NCBI GenBank assembly: GCA_964384785.1
Contig: CAYLLH010000048.1
Span: 1 to 36,645 of the forward strand
Direction: 5' to 3'
Origin: JAZKSG01 sp964384785
Lineage (GTDB): Archaea > Thermoplasmatota > E2 > DHVEG-1
DNA length: 36,645 bases
Below are positions 1 to 7,135 of this stretch, piece by piece. The stretch's first letter is position 1; every line of letters begins with the position of its first letter. The notes beneath the pieces are model-generated. The model saw only the letters and a program-made list of their open reading frames with translations, had not been told where the DNA came from and made no database searches. The position numbers and the translations under genes were made by a program.

Positions 1-3000
1 AATAGTGATTTCTCCAAAAACAATAGGTTTCACAAATCGAAAAAATTTTCTTCCATTATTATAAAAATAATTATCCGGTTGAGTAATACTAACAACAGGC
101 GGGTCATTATCACCAGCAACAATAATCTCATAACTCTTAGATTCAGACTGCATCCTATCACAATCCTCAGCTATGATCGTAACAATATAACTCCCAGCAC
201 TACTATAGGTATGAGTCTCTAAACCTTCTTCTTCGCTATCATAAAAACCAGTTGTTGTCTCGGTTCCATCACCCCAATCAATAATAAACTTAACAGGATC
301 ATCATTCTGATCAACACAATAAGGTCTAAAATTTATTGAATCACCAGCATACATCGTATCAGGATAAGATAAAACAGGTGTATCAGGAGGAGCAATACCT
401 TCAATAGTAATACTATTAACCTGACCTGCTCCATAACCAAAACCAAAACATATCGCCATACCGAAAGCCTTAGTCTCCAGCCCAGCCCAGACATCATGAT
501 TACCCTTATCAAGAGTTACAGTTTTTGATACATGCTGAGTATTCGCCTGACCATTTTTCTCATACTCATTAAGTAATCCATCTATATTCCAATGAGTCAT
601 AAGCTGAAACAAAGTCCAGATTTCAAATGCAGCAGTTAAAGCAAGCCAAATACCTGCTGCTGGAATCTTAGTATGAGTAGTAGATTTAAGAGTAGTAGTC
701 CAACTACTTTCAGTATGCATAAAACCACCATTCACTGCAACTTTATCCCATAAACTTGCGTAAGTATTAGCTGCATCAGGAAGCATCCGTGAAAAACTAG
801 TCTGTTGTACTATCGCAGAAGCAATCTCATCTGAATACGAAAACCTGTGTAAATAATCAGCGACCTTTAACACATGATAAAGATCCAAAGTAGTAGTACT
901 AGTCTGAGCAATAGAAGGACCAAACAATTTAAGAATTACAGATCCAACATCTTTTAGACCCTGAAGCCCTAAATCAAATATATTGTTCATCCAGATTTTA
1001 TGTTCAATATCGGGATCATAAAAATTATCTATCCTCAAAACTTTATAAATCCAGGCGAAAGAACCAGGAGTAACATACTCAGTTCCACTTATAAAATCAA
1101 TCTCAGCATCAATAGTAACTTGTTTCCTACGTCCAAGATAAAAATCAACACCTTGACAAGCTACACTCCAAGCATCACCAATAGGACAACCACCAAAAGA
1201 ACCAGTAACTATTGCACCAGTATTCCCATTAGCATGAACAATACGCCCCTGACCAAGAAAATTTTCAAAAATATCGCCATAGGTTGCACCTGTAAAATCA
1301 TCTTTATTATAAATTATAGCGGTGTTCTTCTCAACAATCGTAACTTTTTTAGTCTCAGACCAAGGAGTCTCAGCACCATTTAAATCCTTTACTTTAACTC
1401 TTACATAATATGTACCCTTATTATTCCAGATATGCGAATAAGAAGCGGTAGATCCACTATCCTGCCAGCTAACATCCTCCCAATCAGTATAAGTTCCATC
1501 ACCCCAATCCCAACGATATTTAACCTTATCATTATCAGGATCGATAGTATAAATACTAAAAGTATACTCTTGTTTTTCATAACCTCTACTAATACCACCA
1601 GGTGCAGAAACATTATTCGGAGGATTATTATCCTCAGCTGGTAAAACATTTACAAACAAAGAATCAGACCATTCGCTAGTCTCATGATATAAATCAGATG
1701 TAATAACACGAACATTATGATAACCTGCTGGTTTATCCCAAACAAAAAGAGCACCACATCCTGTACCCGAATAATTCAAAACCTGAAAATCAATACTATC
1801 ATCATTATCAAAATCCCAATAAACATTTAAATTATCTTCATCAGGATCAGAAACATCAACTGTAAAAAAACAGAGATCTCCAACATTCACATGCATAGCA
1901 TTAGGAAAAACCAAAACGGGTTTAGAAGGCTTATTCGGCTGATTGTTATCTGTAGGATTAGAATTCTCTAAAGTCTTAGTAGAAAAAGTCCAAATAGGTC
2001 CCTCTCTAACAGCGCCATGTTCATCAGTTGCAACAACCCTCCAATAATATTTCAACTCGATATTCAAATTAGGAAGAACACATTGACACTCAGTTAAACT
2101 CTCAAGATAAGGTTCCAACTCATCAGGTTCAGGACAGACACTAAGATAAACATCATAAGTAACATCATCTCCATCTGGATCTCCACCCGACCAAGTCAAA
2201 ACAGTACCCAATGGTATCTGCGTAGCTGAAGGAACCGGCGTAGGATCACTAGGCGCATACGGCGGATGATTATCAGGACCATCATTCTCAGTTGTAGCCG
2301 ATTTAGAAACAGACCAACCACCAGTATTACCAAGATTATCCCTTGTAACAACCCTGTAAGTATACTCAGTATTCGACTCTAAATCCTCATCAATATAACT
2401 CCGACTACTCTGCCATCCACTATTACTTCCGCCAATATTTCCACTTGTTTCTTCAAAAAAATATTCTACACCATGAGGATCAGATGCAGATTTGGCTTTC
2501 ATTTCTATAGAATCAGTACCAATTTCTGTGGGAACTTGATCCCATTCTGATGGATTTGGTGTAGGAGGTTCATCATCTGTGTTTTCATTTATTGTGAAAC
2601 TAACTGTACTGCTTTTACTTCCGTATCCTTCGTTGTCCTTTGCTTTGGCATACCAGTTATATGTTCCTGGATTTAGATTTTCCCAAATAGTTGTTCCTTG
2701 CTCACCAGAGTTTTTCCAATTGGTAGTTCCTATTATGTTGTTATTATCATCATTGTAAAAAGTGTATTTTATTTGATTATCATCTGGGTCTGTAGCTGTT
2801 GCTTTTAGTGTTATGTCTTTGTTTTGTCCTTGTTCAACATTGTATGTTGCTCCGTTAGTGGGGTAGTCTAAATTGGGTGCATTTGGTAGTTGATTTGGGT
2901 TGTATCCCCATATTTTGAATGCGATGTCATCATCTGGTCTTTCTCCGTTGTCGTTGTCCCACATGTTTCCTTTGTTGTAGGGGTTGCTGTTATCCCATCC

Positions 3001-3420
3001 GATTTTTATGTGGCTGCTTCCTTGGTATGTTATTTTTATGTAGTATTGATCTCCGGGGGTTACGGTTGCTTCATTAAAATTAAAGGTATTCCATCCTGTG
3101 TTTAGATTGGTTTTTTCTTGATTTCCTAGCCATACCCAGTATGGAAATGTATTTGTTTTGTATCCGATTCCTGCGGTGACTGTTCCGCTTCCGAAGCTGT
3201 CTACATATATTTCGATTTTTGTTATTTTTGTTTTATCTGGTTTGAATCCTTGGTCTACGGTGTTTATTGTTCCAGGGTCTCCTATGTGTAATTCGTATGG
3301 GTGATTGGTTTGTTGTTGATCTATTGTTGGGTCGTCTGCTTTTATGGAAGGTGTAATTATTAGACTGGTGGATAGTATTATAATTATACAAAATATTGAT
3401 AGAAACCTTTTGTTATTCAT
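1..3420 (-). CDS. Giant secreted PKD / Ig-like repeat surface protein, C-terminus beyond the window
   Basis: I read this frame from the ATG at 3420 to base 1 and met no stop, so 1140 residues are visible and the end is missing. Residues 1-29 look like a signal peptide (basic start, long Ile/Leu core). Residues about 31-165 form a Trp/Gly-rich, jelly-roll-like domain. Ig/Fn3-type repeats lie at about 174-277, 284-381 and 386-487, and PKD-type repeats at about 496-597, 601-696 (YRWDWGDG) and 1006-1101 (DWGDGTE). A region at about 697-1000 matches no repeat and is partly helical. Another Ig-like domain begins at about 1103. The minus-strand TATA box and GGGG Shine-Dalgarno region support the start. 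An extracellular adhesion or S-layer-associated role is inferred; no catalytic motif was seen. Base composition flips inside the gene near 2500. Confidence 0.9.
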   Translation of the reverse strand, partial: MNNKRFLSIFCIIIILSTSLIITPSIKADDPTIDQQQTNHPYELHIGDPGTINTVDQGFKPDKTKITKIEIYVDSFGSGTVTAGIGYKTNTFPYWVWLGNQEKTNLNTGWNTFNFNEATVTPGDQYYIKITYQGSSHIKIGWDNSNPYNKGNMWDNDNGERPDDDIAFKIWGYNPNQLPNAPNLDYPTNGATYNVEQGQNKDITLKATATDPDDNQIKYTFYNDDNNNIIGTTNWKNSGEQGTTIWENLNPGTYNWYAKAKDNEGYGSKSSTVSFTINENTDDEPPTPNPSEWDQVPTEIGTDSIEMKAKSASDPHGVEYFFEETSGNIGGSNSGWQSSRSYIDEDLESNTEYTYRVVTRDNLGNTGGWSVSKSATTENDGPDNHPPYAPSDPTPVPSATQIPLGTVLTWSGGDPDGDDVTYDVYLSVCPEPDELEPYLESLTECQCVLPNLNIELKYYWRVVATDEHGAVREGPIWTFSTKTLENSNPTDNNQPNKPSKPVLVFPNAMHVNVGDLCFFTVDVSDPDEDNLNVYWDFDNDDSIDFQVLNYSGTGCGALFVWDKPAGYHNVRVITSDLYHETSEWSDSLFVNVLPAEDNNPPNNVSAPGGISRGYEKQEYTFSIYTIDPDNDKVKYRWDWGDGTYTDWEDVSWQDSGSTASYSHIWNNKGTYYVRVKVKDLNGAETPWSETKKVTIVEKNTAIIYNKDDFTGATYGDIFENFLGQGRIVHANGNTGAIVTGSFGGCPIGDAWSVACQGVDFYLGRRKQVTIDAEIDFISGTEYVTPGSFAWIYKVLRIDNFYDPDIEHKIWMNNIFDLGLQGLKDVGSVILKLFGPSIAQTSTTTLDLYHVLKVADYLHRFSYSDEIASAIVQQTSFSRMLPDAANTYASLWDKVAVNGGFMHTESSWTTTLKSTTHTKIPAAGIWLALTAAFEIWTLFQLMTHWNIDGLLNEYEKNGQANTQHVSKTVTLDKGNHDVWAGLETKAFGMAICFGFGYGAGQVNSITIEGIAPPDTPVLSYPDTMYAGDSINFRPYCVDQNDDPVKFIIDWGDGTETTTGFYDSEEEGLETHTYSSAGSYIVTIIAEDCDRMQSESKSYEIIVAGDNDPPVVSITQPDNYFYNNGRKFFRFVKPIVFGEITI

Positions 3421-3462
3421 CTTTAAAATGCCCCTTTTTTCCTGAATTGCTAATGAAGACAG

Positions 3463-3471
3463 GTATATAAA
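3463..3471 (-). promoter_or_regulatory. TATA box of the giant PKD gene
   Basis: On the minus strand this reads TTTATATAC, a good archaeal TATA box. A start about 26 bases downstream falls near 3441, giving a leader of roughly 20 bases that still contains the G-rich stretch at 3430-3435. The spacing fits transcription and translation of the gene starting at 3420. Confidence 0.5.
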
Positions 3472-3592
3472 TCTTTTTATTTTTATTAAAAACAATATAT
3501 ACATATTATAAATTAAAAATATTAAATCAAAAGAAAACTAAAATAAAAATAAATATAAAACTTACTAAAAAACAAAAACAAAGAATAGAAAA

Positions 3593-3600
3593 CTATATAA
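3593..3600 (+). promoter_or_regulatory. Probable TATA box of the RNA helicase, implying a long leader
   Basis: CTATATAA is the clearest plus-strand TATA-like element upstream of the helicase. A start near 3625 would leave a leader of about 160 bases before the ATG at 3784. Other A/T-rich stretches closer to the gene could also act as promoters, so the leader length is uncertain. Confidence 0.35.
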
Positions 3601-3783
3601 ACATAAAAAAACCTATTACAAATAAGAATAAGATAAATAATTTAAAACCGATAATGCAATAATTTTTTTAAACTGGTGAAAAACAGGCACAAAAAAACAA
3701 AAAAAAATTTTTTGATAAGTCTCTTTTTCAACAACTAAAAAAAAATTATTCTATGGTTGTTAAAAAAAGGAGAAATCAAAAAA

Positions 3784-4995
3784 ATGAAATTCGAAGAACT
3801 CGAAATTAAACCAGAACTAAAAAGCAGAATAATAAACTTAGATTTTAAAGAACTAACCCAAATACAAAAACAATGCATACCAAAAATCCTTAAAGGACAA
3901 GATGTCGCCGGACAAGCAGAAACAGGCTCCGGAAAAACACTAGCTTTTTGTATACCCATACTAAACAAAATACAAAAAAACCAAGGAATACAAGTACTCG
4001 TACTAACACCCACAAGAGAACTATGCATACAAATAACAGATGTATTCAAAGAACTAGGAAAACCACTAAACATACAAGTAACAGATATCTACGGAGGCGT
4101 AGCAATAAACCCACAAATACAAAACCTCAAACACTCAGAAATAGTCGTAGCAACACCCGGAAGACTACTAGACCACATAGGAAGAGGTACAATAAATCTA
4201 TCAAAAACACAATTTTTAGTACTAGATGAAATAGATAAAATGCTAGACATGGGATTTATAGACGATGTAGAAAAAATAATGCGAAAAGTACCAAAAGACA
4301 GACAAACACTAATGTTTAGCGCCACAACAGACCAAGGACCAATAAAAAAAATGCATAAACACCTACAAGACCCAGAAATAATCAAAACTGGATCACTAGT
4401 ACAAGAACACAAACTAAGACAAGTATTCTACGACATATACCCAAAAAAACACAAATTCTCAATACTAGTACATCTACTAAAAGAAAACACAGACGGACTC
4501 TCAATAATATTCTGCGCAACAAGAAGAGAAGTAGATCTTGTAACAAAAAACCTAACAAACCAAGGAATAAAAGCCTACGCAATGCACGGTGGAATGACAC
4601 AAAACAAAAGACTAAGATCACTAAGTGCTCTAAAAAAAGAAAACATAGATATTCTAGTGGCAACAGATGTAGCAGCCCGAGGACTAGACATCAAAAACGT
4701 AACATACATCTACAACTACGATGTACCAAAAACAGATAAAGACTACATACACAGAATCGGAAGAACCGCACGAGCCGGAGAAAACGGAAACGCAATAACA
4801 CTACTAACAGAACCTGATCATCCACATTTCAGACGAGTACAAAGCAACAAAAAACTAAACATAGAAAGAAAAGAAATGCCAGATTTCAAACAACTACCCT
4901 TTATAAAACAAAAATCACAAAGAAACTTCAGAAGAAACACAAATAATAACTACAGAAAAAACAAAAGACGAAACTCAAATAGAAACAGAGCATAA
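3784..4995 (+). CDS. DEAD-box family ATP-dependent RNA helicase (DEID variant)
   Basis: An ATP-driven RNA helicase of 403 residues, likely to remodel structured RNA. All core motifs are visible in order: a Q motif (LTQIQKQ), motif I AETGSGKT, Ia PTRELC, Ib ATPGRLLDH, II DEID, III SAT, IV IIFCATR, V ATDVAARGLD and VI HRIGRTARAG. A basic Arg/Asn-rich tail follows the second RecA domain and probably binds RNA. I chose the ATG at 3784 because AAAGGAG at 3766-3772 precedes it; the in-frame TTG at 3757 lies upstream of that site. Motif II is DEID instead of DEAD. The long leader recalls archaeal cold-induced deaD genes, but cold induction is inference. The gene stands alone between a divergent and a convergent unit. 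Confidence 0.95.
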   Translation: MKFEELEIKPELKSRIINLDFKELTQIQKQCIPKILKGQDVAGQAETGSGKTLAFCIPILNKIQKNQGIQVLVLTPTRELCIQITDVFKELGKPLNIQVTDIYGGVAINPQIQNLKHSEIVVATPGRLLDHIGRGTINLSKTQFLVLDEIDKMLDMGFIDDVEKIMRKVPKDRQTLMFSATTDQGPIKKMHKHLQDPEIIKTGSLVQEHKLRQVFYDIYPKKHKFSILVHLLKENTDGLSIIFCATRREVDLVTKNLTNQGIKAYAMHGGMTQNKRLRSLSALKKENIDILVATDVAARGLDIKNVTYIYNYDVPKTDKDYIHRIGRTARAGENGNAITLLTEPDHPHFRRVQSNKKLNIERKEMPDFKQLPFIKQKSQRNFRRNTNNNYRKNKRRNSNRNRA

Positions 4996-5019
4996 AAAAA
5001 AATAAAAAAATGGATTATT

Positions 5020-5223
5020 TTATACCATATCACCGATTTCTACTTCATCATCCTCATCAACAAAACTCTCATCCATCTCATCAACAACATCCTCAGAAGA
5101 AACATCACCATCATCAACACTATAACTATCATCATCTGATATATCCTGATAGATCGTATAAGCAAAAATCACCGAGAAAACAACTATCAATCCGAGTATA
5201 ATCATCAAGATCTTATTTTTCAT
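5020..5223 (-). CDS. Small membrane-anchored acidic protein, unknown function
   Basis: I do not recognise this 67-residue protein. Residues 4-24 form one hydrophobic segment after a Lys-containing start, and the rest is almost entirely Asp, Glu, Ser and Val. It is probably anchored by its N-terminus with an acidic tail outside the cell. Its start lies 5 bases after the stop of the gene at 5229-6119, so the two are almost certainly co-transcribed. A run of A on the plus strand at 4994-5010 becomes a T-rich run after its stop and may end the transcript. A chaperone, cation-binding or accessory role for its partner is possible, but nothing in the sequence decides it. Confidence 0.7.
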   Translation of the reverse strand: MKNKILMIILGLIVVFSVIFAYTIYQDISDDDSYSVDDGDVSSEDVVDEMDESFVDEDDEVEIGDMV

Positions 5224-5228
5224 AAAAT

Positions 5229-6119
5229 CTATCGACCTCCACCTTTACCATTACCGCCACCTATTTTCTCAGACAATCTATTCTTTAAAGCCTGTTCAAC
5301 AGCACCATTACTCAAACCTTGAACATTATTCAAACGACTCTGAAGCCTCTGAATACGTCTCTCATGTAAACCCTGAGTAACATTAGCTATACAATTCTGA
5401 ACCTGAACCTTCTTCTGCAATCTTAACTGCTTAATTTTAGAATAAACACCTTGTCTATCTTCTATAGACATATTACAAACTCTTTCAGCAATTTTTTGTT
5501 TAACCTGACTCATGTTACAACTACCATTCTTATATTGCTCTATTAAGGAACTGTTGTATTTTCCAAAATAACCAGCCATTTTTTTCAACTGTACACCATT
5601 ATAAAGTCGTATACGACTACGGATTTCTTGCCCAATGCTTTCAACGACGGATTCATTATACATGTTTTTAATCTGCTCTTCTATAGCTTCCCGAGTTGTA
5701 TTATCAACAAGACTATGCAATGTATCCCTAAATTCTTTTGAAATATTAATCGCATCAAGCTTTAAATCAACAAAAACTTCTACAGCATCAGAAGCATTCG
5801 GATCAGCTGAGGAAACCTCATCCTTTAAAAGCTTCAATTCACTAAGAAACGCCTCTAAAAGAGTAGTATTAACAGAGGTATTACTCTCAAGATACGAGAT
5901 AATCAATTCTCCTTTAGCAATATTGCGAGTAATAGATTTCTCAAGCTGCAATAAACGAATACTAGCGCCATAACTATTACCCATAATTCCTACTTCTTCC
6001 TGAGTCTCTTCATCAATTAGCTCTTCTTCAGAACTATCATCTGCATCATCTGCCAATGCCAAAGGGAAAACCGCTCCCATAAGCAAAAGCACAATCAACA
6101 CATTCCAAATCTTTTTCAT
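5229..6119 (-). CDS. Secreted, sequon-rich helical protein of unknown function
   Basis: This 296-residue protein starts with a clear signal peptide (residues 1-23). An Asp/Glu-rich stretch follows, then a long, mostly helical, charged body and a short Gly-rich basic C-terminus (GGGNGKGGGR). I count eleven Asn-X-Ser/Thr sequons in the body and three Cys residues near 180-240, so it is probably heavily N-glycosylated on the cell surface. I recognise no family. AGGTGA precedes the ATG by about 9 bases and a TATA-like element lies near 6159-6170. It is the first gene of a two-gene unit with 5020-5223, and directly repeated sequence lies just upstream of its promoter. Confidence 0.8.
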   Translation of the reverse strand: MKKIWNVLIVLLLMGAVFPLALADDADDSSEEELIDEETQEEVGIMGNSYGASIRLLQLEKSITRNIAKGELIISYLESNTSVNTTLLEAFLSELKLLKDEVSSADPNASDAVEVFVDLKLDAINISKEFRDTLHSLVDNTTREAIEEQIKNMYNESVVESIGQEIRSRIRLYNGVQLKKMAGYFGKYNSSLIEQYKNGSCNMSQVKQKIAERVCNMSIEDRQGVYSKIKQLRLQKKVQVQNCIANVTQGLHERRIQRLQSRLNNVQGLSNGAVEQALKNRLSEKIGGGNGKGGGR

Positions 6120-6158
6120 ATTTTACAAATCACCTTACAAACTGTATTTGTATGAAAC

Positions 6159-6170
6159 AACATAAATAAT
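6159..6170 (-). promoter_or_regulatory. TATA-like element of the sequon-rich protein operon
   Basis: On the minus strand this reads GATTATTTATGTT, an imperfect TATA box. A start about 26 bases downstream would leave a leader of roughly 20 bases containing the AGGTGA ribosome binding site. The direct repeats at 6175-6211 lie directly on its upstream side. Confidence 0.35.
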
Positions 6171-6174
6171 CTAA

Positions 6175-6211
6175 CCGAAACAAACCGGAACAACCCGAAA
6201 ACAAACCGGAA
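6175..6211 (-). repeat. Two direct repeats spaced 21 bp, candidate operator
   Basis: The plus strand carries CCGAAACAAACCGGAA at 6175-6190 and CCGAAAACAAACCGGAA at 6195-6211. The shared CAAACCGGAA cores begin 21 bases apart, about two helical turns. The pair lies between the stop of the wHTH gene and the promoter of the gene at 5229-6119, where an archaeal activator would bind. The GC-rich cores stand out in this AT-rich spacer. Confidence 0.5.
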
Positions 6212-6215
6212 AAAT

Positions 6216-6974
6216 TCACTGTTTTTTAACACGAATAATATTAGACATACCAATCTTTTCCTTCTCAACCAAACCCTTCAATTCCAAACGACGAACATTA
6301 CGAGAAACCGAAGCCTTAGGAATACCCAACTCTTTCTGAATCTCAGTCTGAGTCAAACCAGAACCACTCTTAATAAGAAGCTGCATAATATCCTTCTGAC
6401 GACTATTCAAACCCTTAAAACTAACCCCAATTTTTTCTTTAGAAACTTCATCAACAGAATAAAATTCTCTAAATTTATAAAAATAAACAAACAAAACAAC
6501 CAAAAAAACAATAACACCCAACAAAAACAAAGACAAAAAACCACCAGGAAAACCACCTAACTGCTCTAACTCATACTGAACTAATAAAGAAAAATTAGAA
6601 TCACCACCAAAACCAGAAACCACAAGTCTACCAGATTCCTCCTCAATCCTAATAGATGCAGAAGATTTAACATAACTAATAGAAGCACCCTCAGGAAGAA
6701 TCAAAGTAAAAACATAATCAGAAAACAAATCATCCTTAGAAATATTAAGCAACCAAACACTCTGATCTTTAGAAATATAACGCTCAGAATCACTAATTAA
6801 TAAATCAGGATGATTCGTATCACCATTTATATCAATAAAACCAGATCTGTCAACAGAAATTTCAACATCAGCATAATACCCAGCAGCTGAAACAGAAGGA
6901 AAAATAAAACTAAAAGAAACAAAAAAGGTAACGTAAAATAATACAATTTTCAAATATCTATTAGTTAACCCCAT
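6216..6974 (-). CDS. Membrane-anchored winged-helix transcription regulator
   Basis: About 252 residues. An N-terminal signal or anchor (residues about 8-31) precedes an exported beta-rich domain (about 33-140), a strong TM segment (about 146-166) and a cytosolic linker. The MarR/IclR-like winged helix occupies roughly the last 65 residues, with its recognition helix near IPKASVSRNVRR. This layout is known in archaeal one-component regulators that sense the envelope and bind DNA from the membrane. Two adjacent ATGs exist; AGGAGA lies 4 bases before the one at 6974 and only 1 base before that at 6977, so I prefer 6974. It is divergent from the glycerol operon at 7136 and upstream of the direct repeats at 6175-6211. 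Either could be its target; this is inference. Confidence 0.85.
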   Translation of the reverse strand: MGLTNRYLKIVLFYVTFFVSFSFIFPSVSAAGYYADVEISVDRSGFIDINGDTNHPDLLISDSERYISKDQSVWLLNISKDDLFSDYVFTLILPEGASISYVKSSASIRIEEESGRLVVSGFGGDSNFSLLVQYELEQLGGFPGGFLSLFLLGVIVFLVVLFVYFYKFREFYSVDEVSKEKIGVSFKGLNSRQKDIMQLLIKSGSGLTQTEIQKELGIPKASVSRNVRRLELKGLVEKEKIGMSNIIRVKKQ

Positions 6975-7135
6975 CATTTCTCCTGTAAAACATAAATTAA
7001 CTTGCTTTTATTATATTAGTAATCAAAAACATTCTATTAAACTATTTTGAAAAAAATTGTACTCTATGAAAATTTTAAGTATCCAAAATAACATCAAGGT
7101 AAAACAATAATTTTTTTGCGGGAGGACAATTCTGG

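Larger units (their letters stand above)
3421..3783. other. Divergent intergenic region, 363 bases
   Basis: This non-coding stretch separates the PKD gene (minus) from the RNA helicase gene (plus). It holds a minus-strand TATA box near 3463-3471 and a plus-strand TATA-like box near 3593-3600. A 6-bp inverted repeat (AACAAC at 3730-3735, GTTGTT at 3756-3761) sits just before the helicase ribosome binding site. The rest is A-rich, and I see no small gene with a plausible ribosome binding site. Confidence 0.6.

Noticed and set aside
1..3420. CRISPR-like array suggested by many short repeated motifs
   Set aside because: The repeats are codons for recurring PKD and Ig motifs in an intact reading frame, with no regular spacers.
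7001..7018. Single TATA element serving both the regulator gene and the glycerol operon
   Set aside because: The stretch reads as TATA-like on both strands, but it is only one of several A/T-rich candidates in the spacer, so I do not assign it.
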